This document shows positions 1 through 10,717 of a DNA stretch of 64,000 nt, in pieces. Source of the stretch: Furcasterigmium furcatum (lineage: Eukaryota; Ascomycota; Sordariomycetes; Glomerellales; Plectosphaerellaceae); the NCBI GenBank assembly GCA_001599815.1, contig BCIA01000001.1, positions 6,220,978 to 6,284,977 of the forward strand, written 5' to 3'. The stretch's first letter is position 1. Every line of letters starts with the position of its first letter. Position numbers and translations under genes: made by a program. Below the pieces are notes generated by a model. The model did not search any database. It was not told the origin of the DNA and saw nothing but the letters and a program-made list of their open reading frames with translations.

Positions 1-11
1 CTGTCCATTGC

Positions 12-203
12 TGGTCGCAGAAAAGATGACCGGTTCAGGTATGTTGCCAACCAGGTACGTTGCGCTTGAATTATGTCTAATGGAGCAAGAGGGTGTCTCG
101 ATTTCTTAAGCTTAAGAGAGAGGTCATCTCGATTTTCTATAGCTCGACCTGAAGTCTGTTGGTCGTATGGCAGTTCCGAGAGCGGCCGTCCTTTCTGTAA
201 CCC
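12..203 (-). mobile_element. MITE-like repeat, copy M1
   Basis: This is a full-length copy of a repeat family found at least eight times in the window. Read on the minus strand it aligns end to end with the copy at 53456-53647 and has the same 192 bp length. The right end (184-203) and the left end (12-31) are imperfect inverted repeats of GGGTCACAGAAAGGATGGCC. The interior holds two units of about 33 bp that begin AAATCGAGATG. It has no coding capacity, so mobilisation by a transposase elsewhere in the genome is inferred. Confidence 0.75.
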
Positions 204-388
204 GCCTGTCTCCAAGGGCACCCCTCAAAATCCCAGTCTTTCCTCAACACTGACCTCTTCTCCGCTCCGATATTAAGAGGTTCCTACCAGTTATTGGCCT
301 CCCATATGTCCATCTCCCACCAAGGTATCTTTCAAGTTCTTCCCTGGTGGTGCTGAGCCCCCAGCNAAACCCCGCCTCTCCTCCAATC

Positions 389-1387
389 ATGCCTCCCTCG
401 ATACCTTTAAGTTCTTCATCTCGGCCCCTCTCAAACATCAGAATCCGAGGCCAGCGAAAACGCCGAGTCGCAGAGGCGCTCCTCAATTTCCACCGGAAGA
501 CACAAAATGCATCCGCCAAAGCCCAAACCGCACCCTTGCCGCCCGTCCGGGTCGTCTGCGTCTCCGACACCCACAACAGGCAGCCTGACCTGCCGCCGGG
601 CGACGTGCTCATCCACGACGGGGACTTGACCGAGTCGGGCTCCTTTGACGAAATGCAGGCTGGCCTATCCTGGCTCTCGTCCCAGCCTCACAAGCACAAA
701 ATCTACGTCGCCGGAAATCACGACGTGCTCATGGACGAGTCATTCCTCGCCAGGTATCCTGAGAGGAGATACGGACAGAGCAAGACCAAAGCCCACCTCG
801 ACTGGGGTGATGTCGTCTACCTCCAAGATTCAAGCGTCACTCTCGAGATCATCACGGGAGAAGGAGACAGCGCTCTCAGCAGAGGCAGACGGAGCCTTAC
901 CGTCTTCAGAAGCCCCTGGACCCCTAGGTACGGCGTCTCGGCCTTCCAATACGAGCCCGACAATCCTGACTATTGGGACGACAAGAAGGAGGTCGTGGGC
1001 CGGAGCCTGGATATTCTTGTCACTCACGGGCCGCCACGATATCACCTCGACCAGCGAGACTTCCATCGCGCGGGATGCCCCTATCTCGCAGAATGGGTGC
1101 ACCGCCTGCGGCCCCGGCTGATGGTATTCGGCCACATCCACGCCGCATACGGTCGTGAGGACGTCGTCCTGGATGGCGTGCAGAGGGCCTATGGCGAAGT
1201 CATGACAGGGTGGGCTGGCTGGGGGGCACTGGCTTGGATGGCCGTCTCCGTTGCGGTCGGTTGGATTGGCGGCTTTCTGGGCAACTATCTGCCGCGGGAC
1301 AGCAGGGTGACGACATTCGTGAACGCCGCCGTGGTAGCTGGGCCGCAGAACGAGCTGCGTTATCCGCCGATAGTGGTAGAGATCTGA
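389..1387 (+). CDS. Calcineurin-like metallophosphoesterase (UPF0046 type)
   Basis: The 332-residue protein has the metallophosphoesterase motifs in order: VSDTHN (Asp about residue 60), a GDL-type block (HDGDLTESG), GNHD, THGPP and the C-terminal GHIH. These bind a two-metal centre and hydrolyse phosphoester bonds; the substrate is unknown. A hydrophobic segment (WGALAWMAVSVAVGWIGGF) lies after the GHIH motif, and the ending FVNAAVVAGPQNELRYPP is typical of fungal UPF0046 proteins. I chose the ATG at 389 because the open frame upstream to 347 has only GTG and contains an N at 366. The gene appears intronless. It is convergent with the glutaminyl cyclase gene, with 159 bp between the stops. 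Confidence 0.85.
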   Translation: MPPSIPLSSSSRPLSNIRIRGQRKRRVAEALLNFHRKTQNASAKAQTAPLPPVRVVCVSDTHNRQPDLPPGDVLIHDGDLTESGSFDEMQAGLSWLSSQPHKHKIYVAGNHDVLMDESFLARYPERRYGQSKTKAHLDWGDVVYLQDSSVTLEIITGEGDSALSRGRRSLTVFRSPWTPRYGVSAFQYEPDNPDYWDDKKEVVGRSLDILVTHGPPRYHLDQRDFHRAGCPYLAEWVHRLRPRLMVFGHIHAAYGREDVVLDGVQRAYGEVMTGWAGWGALAWMAVSVAVGWIGGFLGNYLPRDSRVTTFVNAAVVAGPQNELRYPPIVVEI

Positions 1388-1546
1388 TATCCTCAGCTTC
1401 GGCAATGCTATCATGCGGCATTCATTACAAGACCGTGTCCCGTTGTCCTTTATGATAATCGACCCAAACATGGCTCGCATGCGCTCTCCCCAGTGCTCAA
1501 ATATGCGCGCTCGAGTATGCAGATGATGCCATCCAAGTCCAAAACG

Positions 1547-2701
1547 CTACAAGTCCTCGCTATGCACCGCCCTCGCCCTCTCCCGCTTCGCCTCCTCCTC
1601 CGTCTTCTTGCTCATGAACTCCCCAATCTCCATCCACTCGGCCACGAACCCCGTCACGATCTTGGCCCAGTCCCTGACCGTCGGCATGTCGAGGTGCTCC
1701 CCGTCGTCGGTCATCTTGTGCCACTGCCGCGGGAACGGGTTCGGGATGACGTGCAGGATCTCCACGCCCCGCTGCATGAACGGGATGTGGTCGTCGGCGA
1801 TGTACCCCTTGGCGGACTGGGGCTTCTTGCTCGCCGCGGGGAGGAAGGGCCGCGGCGGCGCGGACTCGAGCAGGTCGAGCTTCCGCAGGCGGGCCTCGAC
1901 CTTGGCCATGTGCTTGTACGCCCAGTGCGTCGTGGGGAAGTACGACGGGATGCTGGGGTTCTTCGCGCCCAGCAGGTCGAGGAGGAGGAAGAGGCTGATG
2001 GACGACAGCTGGTTCTTGAAGATGGACATGCCGGGGTGGGATGTCGCCTCCCAGGCCTCGGCGAGCGCTCTCGCGCCGTAGAGGGAGTCGTCGTCGGTCC
2101 ACTTCACCCAGGCCTCCTCGCCGTCCAGCAGGAGAATCTGGACGCCCACCTCTTCTTCGAGCCCGCTTCCCGCGTCGCCGTTGGCCTGCATCGCGTCCCA
2201 CTTCTTCGCGAGGGCATCCTCGATGTTCCTTGCCACCTGCAGCAGCATCGCGCATGGTACAGCGCTGTCAATGGCGCCGATGAACCCGTCCGGCTGGTAG
2301 AGCGTGTCATAGTGCGCCGCGAGCGTCAGGCGCGAGACGTCGCCGGAGGCGGCCCACGGGGGATCGCGTCGGAAGATGAGGTTCGTGAACGGGATATCTT
2401 TGTCGCCCGTCGCCGGGGTCTTGGACGTCGAATTGTGCCAGTCGATGGTCCAGAGCGGCAGGTGTTCGCGGAAGAAGTCGACGAAGTGGCGCTGCGTCTT
2501 GAGCGAGCCGGGCGTCCCTGGGACTCGGGGGATCAGGATCGGCGCGAGCAGGGAACCGGTCTCAATGTCCCAGACATCGCCACCGGAGGTGATTGCGCGC
2601 AGGGCATCATCGTCGAGCTTCGAATAGGCGAGCGTCAGGTGGACGAGGAGGAAGAGGGTGAGGAGGAGGCCGAGGAAGCGGGGGGCGGTCATGAGACCCA
2701 T
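1547..2701 (-). CDS. Glutaminyl-peptide cyclotransferase (M28-like)
   Basis: The 384-residue intronless protein begins with a hydrophobic signal segment (LGLLLTLFLLVHLTLA), so it enters the secretory pathway. It carries the hallmarks of animal-type glutaminyl cyclase: AAHYDTLY, GAIDSAVPCAML with the first zinc-ligand Asp, the DGEEAW acid block, and the C-terminal ADDHIPFMQRGVEILH block with the zinc-ligand His, followed by NPFPRQWHKMTDD. Such enzymes convert N-terminal Gln of secreted peptides to pyroglutamate and coordinate one zinc. The family fold is M28 aminopeptidase-like, but the full motif set favours cyclase over peptidase. It is divergent from the SDR at 3608. Confidence 0.9.
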   Translation of the reverse strand: MGLMTAPRFLGLLLTLFLLVHLTLAYSKLDDDALRAITSGGDVWDIETGSLLAPILIPRVPGTPGSLKTQRHFVDFFREHLPLWTIDWHNSTSKTPATGDKDIPFTNLIFRRDPPWAASGDVSRLTLAAHYDTLYQPDGFIGAIDSAVPCAMLLQVARNIEDALAKKWDAMQANGDAGSGLEEEVGVQILLLDGEEAWVKWTDDDSLYGARALAEAWEATSHPGMSIFKNQLSSISLFLLLDLLGAKNPSIPSYFPTTHWAYKHMAKVEARLRKLDLLESAPPRPFLPAASKKPQSAKGYIADDHIPFMQRGVEILHVIPNPFPRQWHKMTDDGEHLDMPTVRDWAKIVTGFVAEWMEIGEFMSKKTEEEAKRERARAVHSEDL

Positions 2702-3607
2702 TATCGCGGATGTTTCGAGGCAGCAGGGACCATTTCGGATTTGCCAACAGGGTCGCGAAGCAAATCTGGCAGCGGTTTGACGTCAGGTGTGAGAGAAAAG
2801 AGGTGTTGTTGGAGGCTAGAAGCCAGGGTGTTTGTTCGGGCCGTCTGAACATCGCGGGTGACATTCAGACTAGAGCAGGTACTAGGACCGGCTGTCGGCG
2901 GACGTTGTGCCGAACCCACAATGAGCAGTCCCTTCCCCTTGCCCCGCGGCCTGAACCCCTGAGCGGGACGGGATCCTTGACCAAATCAGGGGCACCCATA
3001 GCACGCTAAAGAGATCCGGCCGAAACCCCATCATTGATATCCCCGACCAGGACATGGACAGATGGGAACCAAAATAAGAGTTGGCATCGCAAATTGTACG
3101 GCATGTACCTTAAATCCACGACATGGTCCTTAAGTCCACGATGGCTTGCACGCTTCTTGCCTTAAGTCCATGGCGTCCTGCTTACTCAGTTTTTCGGCCC
3201 ATACCCAATGGCCGATGAGCATCTGGTCGGGATCGGCGTTTAGCCTTCACGAGTGCGGCGATAGGCCCAAGAGCTGGTCACCCATCATTCGTCGACTGTT
3301 CGATGATGGTTGCAGGCTGCATCAACAGGCAGAATCGCCGAACCACATCGGTGTTTGATGGTATCGCCGTCAACAACATCATGCACCCTTGAGAAGACCA
3401 CAAAGCCAATGCGATCAGAGTCAAATGTCAGTGACGAACACATGTATAAATGGACTGCTCCCTCAACTCATTCTGGGGAATATATGCCACCCAGCTCAGT
3501 ATCATCAGTGTCATCAAGGTCCACCCTCAGCCTTACTTATACCTGACTACAACTTCCCCATCACGATACCATCCCTAGCAACAGTAAATCCCACCATCAC
3601 CATCACA
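2702..3607. other. Divergent intergenic region
   Basis: About 0.9 kb lies between the starts of the glutaminyl cyclase gene and the SDR gene and should hold both promoters. Short open frames here have no recognisable protein features. A repeated phrase of the type ccttaagtccacgacatgg occurs two to three times around 3110-3170. Confidence 0.6.
3445..3450 (+). promoter_or_regulatory. Candidate TATA box of the SDR gene
   Basis: The hexamer TATAAA lies 158 bp upstream of the ATG at 3608, which leaves room for a leader of about 130 nt. The call rests only on sequence and position. Confidence 0.4.
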
Positions 3608-4468
3608 ATGGACTCTCCCGTCTGGTTCATCACCGGTGCCTCCTCGGGCTTCGGCCTTGAAATCGCCAAGGAGGCCCTCTCCCGCGGCCACAAGGTCATC
3701 GCCGCAGCCCGCACCCCTTCCAAGATCGCATCCCTCGAGGCCCTCGGCGCAACCCTCCTCGCCCTCGACGTCACTTCCCCCGAGTCCACCATCCAGGACG
3801 CTGTTGACCGCGCCCACGCCGTCCACGGCAGGCTCACCCACGTCGTCAACTCCGCGGGCTACATCCTCGACGGCACCGTCGAGGAGGCCTCGGCCGAGGA
3901 CGTCCGCGCCCTCTACGACACCAACGTCTTCGGCGTGCACAAGGTCTCCCGCGCCGCCGCACCCCACCTTCGCGCCCAGGGCTACGGCGTCATCGTCAAC
4001 TTCGGCAGCCTGGGCTCCTGGGCCGGCCACGCCGGCTGCGCGCACTACTGCGCCACCAAGTTCGCCGTCTCCGGCCTCACGGAGGGCCTGGACATGGAGC
4101 TCGCCCCCTTCGGCGTGCGCGCCTGCATCGTCGAGCCCGGGTACTTCCGCACCGGGTTCCTGAACGCCGGCGCGCGCACGGCGCCGGCGACGAGGATCAA
4201 GGCCTACGAGACCGGCGCGGCCGGCGAGGTCATGAAGGCGCTTGATGCCTACAACAACAACCAGCCCGGAGACCCGATCCGGGGCGCCAAGGTCCTGGTG
4301 GATGCGCTCACTGGCACTGGTGCCGCGGAGGGCAAGGAGCTGCCGGGGCGTCTGGTTCTCGGGAGTGACTGTGTCGGAGTCATCAGGAAGAAGTGCAACG
4401 ACACGCTTGCGCTGGTGAACGAGTGGGAGTCTATCGCCGTGTCGACGGATTTCCCCAAGGATGCTTGA
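3608..4468 (+). CDS. Short-chain dehydrogenase/reductase
   Basis: The 286-residue protein is a classical SDR. The nucleotide-binding motif TGASSGFG is at residues 9-16, DVTSPES follows, VNSAG replaces the usual NNAG, and the catalytic YCATK motif has Tyr147 and Lys151. An EPGYFRTGF block follows the active site. It should catalyse NAD(P)(H)-dependent oxidoreduction of an alcohol or carbonyl; the substrate cannot be read from sequence. I chose the ATG at 3608 because the SDR fold begins directly after it (MDSPVWFITG), although the frame stays open upstream to 3389. There is no signal peptide, so it is probably cytosolic. Confidence 0.88.
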   Translation: MDSPVWFITGASSGFGLEIAKEALSRGHKVIAAARTPSKIASLEALGATLLALDVTSPESTIQDAVDRAHAVHGRLTHVVNSAGYILDGTVEEASAEDVRALYDTNVFGVHKVSRAAAPHLRAQGYGVIVNFGSLGSWAGHAGCAHYCATKFAVSGLTEGLDMELAPFGVRACIVEPGYFRTGFLNAGARTAPATRIKAYETGAAGEVMKALDAYNNNQPGDPIRGAKVLVDALTGTGAAEGKELPGRLVLGSDCVGVIRKKCNDTLALVNEWESIAVSTDFPKDA

Positions 4469-6157
4469 AGGGGCGGCGATGAAGGACTGGACCCTCATTC
4501 TTATATTGGCATTTCAGGCAAGCAAGCTGGTTTCTGAGTAGCTCAGTCAGTAATTGATGCGTTTTATATCCTTTCAACGTACTTACCTCGTCGAACTCCA
4601 TCGCCGTAGTGAAAGTGACCGCGACCCTCCTGCCCGGCTATCTCGTTCAAGTCAGATGTGGAAGTAGGTACTCAGGTAACCCCACGCTCAACGTGACGGG
4701 CCGGACCACTGGAAGACATCAACACAATCAATACATAAATAAACATGTCATATCGTCTAGAGATACATGCTACCTGGGCTCAAATTTCTACAAGATCTCA
4801 TATCGACTAGACACGGTTACAGACAGCATCAAGAAACCAATCTCCAGCCACGCGCCTTTTCAGAAGCAGACATACATATAATACCCAGAGAGACAAAAGA
4901 TAAACAGCATCTAATCATCGGGGAGACAATTTTCTTGAGGCAAAGGACAAAAAAAGTTGCGGCGCCCTGGCGCCGCGGGGGGGTTGAACGCGGTGAACTC
5001 CTGACATCGTAGATGGCCATTTGGCCTGCCCACGTCAGCTGCCTTCTGGCAAGAACGTTCTAGCGCTACTTAATGTTATGCCTTCTGGCTCAACTTGGTA
5101 GTTGCACTGGGCATGCCAACGGCACCACGCCCCCCAATATTACTCAGGAAAGATACTTCTTGCTTATATACCTGCATGGCTCCATAGGTAACACCACCAC
5201 ACATAGGAGGCCTACACCGCGGTTTGCCCAGTGCAGAACCTTCTCACAAGCCCGTGTAAACTGTACATGTTCATCTCGATATCACATCGGTGTTAATATT
5301 ATGGTTTCCGTGCTTGGATGAAGGGATACCACCGCAGATGGACAGGTGACATCCTGGAGTCTCATGACAAGAGTGAAGTTCCTCGCAGTGGCCATCCAAC
5401 TTCGCTGGCATTTTTATTGGACTATCATCAAAACTAATACAGAGAGCCAGGGATAAGATGCCTCCGGATAGGAAGCCAGGACCAGTCCGGTTATCCTGCA
5501 TGCTCGAGCCGCCATGTCAGTAAAGTTCCGGTCCGGGTCCTGGATTTTAATATCAGGGAGGGCAGCGGGAACATTCATAGAAAAGTCCTCCGGGCGAAGT
5601 GTACTTCAAGAAGTCATTGAGCCCATCATATTTCCTGGAACAGTCCACCCAAGCGTTTCGGCTTCTATCATCTCCCTTTCCCCAGGACCCCCAGCGCTCC
5701 AGACCGCCATAAAGCCAGTCGCCAATACATATTTGGCACTCAACGCAACATTTCAAGACCAAACATTGTAAAATTCACCCTAAAAGCATTTGATCTTTAG
5801 AGATGTACCTGTTGTTCATGTGAAGGGTTGGAGCCTAGGTTAGATCTCAGGTGTTAGTAGGAACATGGCAAGTTCAGCAGATCAGTATTGCTAGCTCTTA
5901 ATGTAACCCTCCTTCACCTCCTTTCTTGACCAGATGCTCACTTTTAACAAACGATGTAATTCACCCTCTGATGGGAGTCTCAGGGGCACAGTAGGGGTTA
6001 TGCTGACTAAACATGTGGGACGGCGAGAGTGTGGCCCGTGCACGGCCCTGCCGCCAGCGACGGGCAAGCTGTCCAGAAACGATCCCACCTCCACGTCTTG
6101 CTGGCGCCTCATCCGTGAAGCTCCAGCGAGGTCAACCCAACACACAACCTTGCAATC
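4469..6157. other. Intergenic region, nothing recognised
   Basis: About 1.7 kb lies between the SDR gene and the Swp1 gene. It is more AT-rich than the coding parts. Open frames of 60-136 codons occur on both strands, but none shows a conserved motif, signal peptide or good splice continuity. The last 100-200 bp should hold the Swp1 promoter. Confidence 0.5.
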
Positions 6158-7200
6158 ATGCGCTTCCTTCAATCACTCACCCCGGCGCTTGCGCTGCTGG
6201 CGTCTGGAGCCTCCGCTGCCTCTTCTTGGGGCTTCACCGACGGCACCGTCACTCGCGTTTCCAAGTCGGAGGGCGACATCAAGCAGGCGTAAGCAACGAC
6301 CTCGAACTCGGAGCTTCGACAGGACCAATTGCTAACGAATGGCCACCCACAGGCTCACTCCCACGGTTCCCCTCAAGAATGCCCTTTCTCTTGGTGATAA
6401 GGACTCCATCAAGGTCATCCTGACGGCAAAGGAGAACGGCAAGGCCAAGCGCCCGCACCAGGCCTTCCTCGTGCTCCGCGAGACGACCAGCACCTCGGGC
6501 CTTGACGTCCAGTTCCCCCTGACGGTCAAGGAGAATGGCAAGGCCGTCGTTGAGATTGTAAGTTCCGGGAACACTCGAGTTATGGCTCATTGCTTACCCG
6601 TCATGTCCAGGCCGTGAAGGATCTCCCCATCCAGCACTCCATCTCCTCCGGCGCCCTGTCCGCCCGCATCGTTATCGGCTCCTTTGGCTCCGCGCAGGCC
6701 CTCGAGACCGACAGCCTCTTCGAGGTCGACGTCAACCACATCGATGACCTCCTCGCGAAGAACTACGAAGCTCCTCTGCGCTACGCCAAGCGCGACCTCA
6801 TCAGCCACACTTTCAGGCTGCCCGCCAAGACCCCGCCCGCCATCATCAGCTACGCCTTTGCGCTGGCCGTCTTCGCCACCGTCCCTGCCGTCCTGATTGC
6901 TGTACGTATAGCCTTGTTTCACCAGACTCGTGCTCCCTTAGCTAACTACTCGTCCTCCAGTGGGCCGCCCTCGGCGCCAACATTAACGACGCCTCCAAGG
7001 CATTCGGCGCGGCGCCGGTCTCTCACCTTTTCTTCTTCGGCTCCCTCGTGTCCATGGAGGGTGCCCTCTTCCTCTACCACATCCAGTGGACCCTCTTCCA
7101 GTTCCTCCCCGTCGCCGCCGTCATCGGCCTGGTCGCCTTCATCTCCGGCTCCAAGGCGCTCGGCGAGGTCCAGGGCCGCCGTCTCGCCGGCCAGAGGTGA
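6158..7200 (+). CDS. SWP1: Oligosaccharyltransferase subunit Swp1/ribophorin II
   Basis: Four exons are supported by splice signals and frame: 6158-6288, 6353-6557, 6611-6901 and 6961-7200, giving 288 residues. The introns have GTAAGC, GTAAGT and GTACGT donors; the first and last contain GCTAAC branch points. The product has a signal peptide (MRFLQSLTPALALLASGASA), a luminal domain containing LKNALSLGDKDSIKV, and a C-terminal part with three hydrophobic spans, including AIISYAFALAVFATVPAVLI. This is the ribophorin II C-terminal architecture of the ER complex that N-glycosylates nascent proteins. Fungal Swp1 is about this size and much shorter than the animal subunit. Several neighbours encode secreted glycoproteins, but no operon-like link is implied. 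Confidence 0.88.
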
Positions 7201-7468
7201 ACAACCTCCTCCGATAGCCGATGAACCGCCCATGAAAAAGGGCCAGGAAAAGTCGCCCGCCGGCGACAACGAGCTCACGAAGCTTTCATGTACACTAGCA
7301 GATCCCTCTGCGCACGCATTAGACGAGGAGCCGAGCCAAACGGCTGGAATGGATGGAATACAAAAAAGATGTCATCATGCGTGCTGTAGGAATTCCATCG
7401 CTATGTGCTACTCTAACCCTTGGATATTGCAATCTTCACTGATGTTCAAACCTCCCCCCGGCGGCCCC

Positions 7469-7990
7469 TCAGATGCGGCTCGCGCTCTTCTCACCCATAA
7501 TCGTCTCGTATGCAGGCGGCGCTCTCTCACGGGTCAGACTCGGTCTCTCCTCGCGGGTGTCGAGAGACTCGAGACTCTGCACGCCCTGCTGCTGTTGTTG
7601 ATATCCCCGCTGACTTCGGACCTGTTGCGGCGGAGCAATAGGAGCAGCGACGACCATGACGGGCCCGGCGGAGCGGCAGCGGCGGTTGTGGCGGCGGTGG
7701 CATCCTCGGCCACGCCTCTCGGCGCGGTCGATTGCGCGCTCGAGCTCGCGCTCCGCCCTGCGCTCCCGGCGGGTCTGGAAGCGGCACATGCCGCAGTAGC
7801 CGTGAGGGCACTGGTTGTGGAGGAAGCCGTGGGTGCAGGGATCGCTCATGTAGGCCACGGAGGAGCCTGGGGCGTAGTAGGCGTCGGCCTGCTGCTGTTG
7901 TTCTTGGGCCTTTTCGGCGTCGGACTTTTTGCAGGTTGTGCCGTGGACGGCCGTGGCGACCATGGCGGAGATGAAGCTGATGATGGCCAT
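7469..7990 (-). CDS. Small Cys/Gln/Arg-rich hypothetical protein
   Basis: I do not recognise the family. The 173-residue frame starts at the ATG at 7990, chosen over an in-frame ATG at 8020 because the hydrophobic start MAIISFISAMVATAVHG then sits at the N terminus like a signal peptide. Next come a Gln-rich stretch, a Cys-rich core with CTHGFLHNQCPHGYCGMC, a strongly charged helix rich in Arg and Glu, a second basic stretch with two Cys (GCHRRHNRRC), poly-Gln, and a C-terminal PPAY motif of the PPxY kind bound by WW domains. A secreted or membrane-anchored fate is inferred. It is convergent with the Swp1 gene, 268 bp apart. Confidence 0.55.
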   Translation of the reverse strand: MAIISFISAMVATAVHGTTCKKSDAEKAQEQQQQADAYYAPGSSVAYMSDPCTHGFLHNQCPHGYCGMCRFQTRRERRAERELERAIDRAERRGRGCHRRHNRRCRSAGPVMVVAAPIAPPQQVRSQRGYQQQQQGVQSLESLDTREERPSLTRERAPPAYETIMGEKSASRI

Positions 7991-8758
7991 TTTGAGGGTG
8001 GTGTGTTGATTGTAGATCAAACTAGAGGGGATATAAGTTTGAAGAGGTGTTTAGGTGATGCCTCGATGGGAGTCTCTCTCTTTGATCTAGAGGATATCGA
8101 CTGAGGAATTAATGTCTTGGAAAAGACCGACTCTGGCGAACAACTCTTTCGAGGTCCACGAGAGGACAGCGACCTCCATCTTATAGTTCCATGACCACCC
8201 ACGAAGCAACTCTTGGCGGCCTCTGTGATTATTGAACAGTCCTAAATTGTTGCCTTATCCTCCCGGCGCGTCGTCGTCATCCATGTTGAGACGCCCCGAG
8301 AAGTGCCCAACCACCAAACCCCATCTGGCAACCGTTTCGAAGGTGTCGAACAATGGAACTCGGTTGCGCCGACTGACTAGCTGGTTAGGGGGACGAAGCT
8401 TTGCCAAGCCACACGCCGGTTGTGGTCAAGCCCGGCAACGCGGCGCCGGAGAGGACGAGATGCTCGATTTCCCCCAGGGCGGGATGGGGCGCTACCCTTG
8501 GGGACAGCCAATCGGCTGCGCATTCGCATTCGCTTCAGGCGACGGCCACTCAAAGAACGGCCCGGTTGGACTCGGGACGATTGTTGTGACGGTGTGACGG
8601 TACCGCAGAGCTGGAGCCTTGGGGGGACCAACGTCGCCCGTTGCTGTCTATTCCTGTCTTCATGTCCATCTATAGTCTAGTTGCCCGTCCCGAGAAGACG
8701 CCGTCAATAAAAAAAGAACTCCTTTCGTTAGCTATATCCAGTGCTTCCAGCCATGCCG
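7991..8758. other. Intergenic region
   Basis: This stretch holds the upstream region of the small Cys-rich gene and the 3' flank of the GH76 gene. An 18-base string (8159-8176) recurs at 26562 without matching flanks. No gene is supported. Confidence 0.5.
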
Positions 8759-10717
8759 TCATCGACCCCGTTGATGCAAATGCTTCGACTCGGCATGTAA
8801 CTCCCACCAGGCACGCATCAGCGCAAGCCCGCCGTTGTGGGATTCTGCCGTCCTGCCCCGTCCCCGGTCGTTGAGGTCTCTCGTGCGGACGGCGCCGTCC
8901 CGGCCGCGGGGCTGCGCTCCCGCCTCGAGAGGCTGGAGCACCTGCTGCCCCGGTGTCTCGGGAGTGAGCCGCTCTGGCGCCTTTGCGCTCGTTCTGGAAG
9001 CGGCGCCGTTGGGTGCCCAGATCTCATCCGGATCACCAGCAGACCACTTCGGATCGTGGGGGATTCCGTAGTTGCGATAATCGGTGGTGTTGGGAGCATC
9101 ACGGGGAATTCCATCCGTCTCCATCGTCGGCGGCCTCGCGCTCTCAGACAGCCCGGCCCCCCACCAGGCGCCGAAGCGACCTTTTTCGTCTCTGGTGGAT
9201 AGTGCTGCCCGGCCGTTATGCGCGACCCATTTCTTATATGACTGGCAGGCTGCCGAGTGCGCCGTTGCGATCCTCTCGTAGCGACTGAAATCCAGGAACA
9301 TGTCTGCTTCCAGGTCTGGCGGTTCCAGGCCCTCGCAGAAGGCGACGAGGTGATGGAAGAAGATGCCCTTGAATGTCTGGCCGTCCTGGGAACAAGTGCC
9401 ACTGGCATCGCATCTTTCTTCCATGATGCCTGCTCGCCCCAGCCCGCGCCACGGAAGCAGCATCCCTGGGGGGTGTCCGGGCAGCGCATCTACAGGTTGC
9501 TCGTTCGCAAGGTCCCAACCAGTGGCCTTGATGACGGATTGGATAAGCTCGTGGCCATCCTGCAGATAGGAAGGACTCCCCGTGGCGGTCCACAGGCCGC
9601 GCTGGCCGGTGAGGATGACGCCCTGGTTGTAGGTGAAGACCATCTCGCTGCGCAGGTCGCACTTCCTGCTGCCCCTTTTCGAACGAGCGCTGATGTGGAA
9701 CCCGTCGACGAACAGACCGGCCGAGTTGGTCATGTTGACCTGCGAGAGCCACCTGTAGCCCTCAACGGCGGCGGCAAGATACTTGGGCTCTCTCGTTGAC
9801 CCCGGGCGGAACCGGCCGTGCATCCATGGAGACGTGTTGTTGTCTCCCGGGAACCAGAGGTACATGGAAATGGATGCGGAGATCCATAGCTCGTTGGTCA
9901 CGGCATTTTTGTAAGGCTCCAGCCTTGGATTCCAGTTCATGCCGCCATTGCAAAGATCGTCATCCCACCCATTCGATGCCGTGTCCCAGAAGATCCTCGC
10001 CCGGTGAGCAAAGGCCGGGACCCAGTGGTAGCCGTGCCAGGGGCTGCTCCTCAGGGCCTCCCCGAGGTCGAGGTTCACGATGCGATTGGGATCTCTTGGC
10101 GGGTAGTGCAGGTTGGAGTGAACATGGATGAACTTCATGGCATCGACCCAGCCCAGGACAACCCAGAGGATGTCGTCGTAGGCCTAGTGAACTCGTCAAT
10201 AACAGGGTTTCAAACATTGGGAACGCGGAGGGCGTACCTGGTGGCGCAGTGACACGGCATCCTGGCCAAAGTACGAGCTGACAAGCTGCGTGAAGAAGGA
10301 ATCCACGAGATTGCTCTTGACCTTCTTGTCGTACTTGGGCAAAAAGTCGAGGGCCGAGAACGCCTGGGACAGCGAGGTCAACGCCCCGGACAGGACTGTC
10401 TGCATGACCGCGGCGGTCCAATCGATTGCCTCAGGCCACGTGCCCTGCTCTGGCACAAAGAACTCAGTCTGCATGACGGTGAGAGCCTCAAAGGCATCCT
10501 CGAGGGCCTGGGTGTCGACGTCGGATTCATTGCGGGCTAGCGGCGCTGCTGGCTGGTGCTTGAGAAATGCCACTGGCAGCTGCAAGGTACAATCTGTTGG
10601 GGGCTGAGATCGCGGGTAGAAGATTGGACAGGCGGTCGTGGGGTCTGTTGGAGAAGCGGCCGTGGCCAAGGCCAGCGTCGCAATGCAGAGTTGCGACTGG
10701 AATTGGACGAGACGCAT
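8759..10717 (-). CDS. Secreted GH76 alpha-1,6-mannanase-like protein
   Basis: There are two exons, 10238-10717 and 8759-10183, joined by a 54 bp intron (GTACGC donor, CTAG acceptor), giving 634 residues. The N terminus is a signal peptide (QLCIATLALATAASP). The splice junction joins SLRHQ to AYDDILWVVLGWVDAMKF, a block typical of GH76, and the paired acidic catalytic motif appears as SNGWDDDLCNGGMNW. Later blocks include ELWISASISMYLWF and VFTYNQGVILTG. GH76 enzymes act on alpha-1,6-mannan backbones or transfer GPI-linked mannoproteins to wall glucan (Dfg5/Dcw1). This protein has no hydrophobic GPI-type tail, so a free secreted mannanase is more likely. The last 100 residues look disordered and could contain a missed intron. 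Confidence 0.85.

Noticed and set aside
1493..2848. 451-codon plus frame opposite the glutaminyl cyclase gene
   Set aside because: The minus strand has every glutaminyl cyclase motif. The plus frame is Arg/Glu-rich shadow.
3575..4498. Long minus-strand open frame opposite the SDR gene
   Set aside because: The plus strand has the full SDR motif set. The antisense frame reflects GC-rich codon bias and encodes low-complexity Gly/Ala/Asp sequence.
5553..5762. 69-codon minus frame with six Cys as a possible small secreted protein
   Set aside because: It has no signal peptide, no splice partner and no recognisable spacing of cysteines.
6590..8104. 504-codon plus frame running through the end of Swp1 and across the next gene
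   Set aside because: It joins part of Swp1 exon 3 to out-of-frame sequence. The spliced four-exon model gives a complete ribophorin II domain, and the downstream part is antisense to the small Cys-rich gene.
8159..8176. 18-base string shared with 26562-26579 (GAGAGGACAGCGACCTCC)
   Set aside because: The match does not extend into the flanks, and the second site lies outside the MITE ends, so I cannot assign it to a repeat family.
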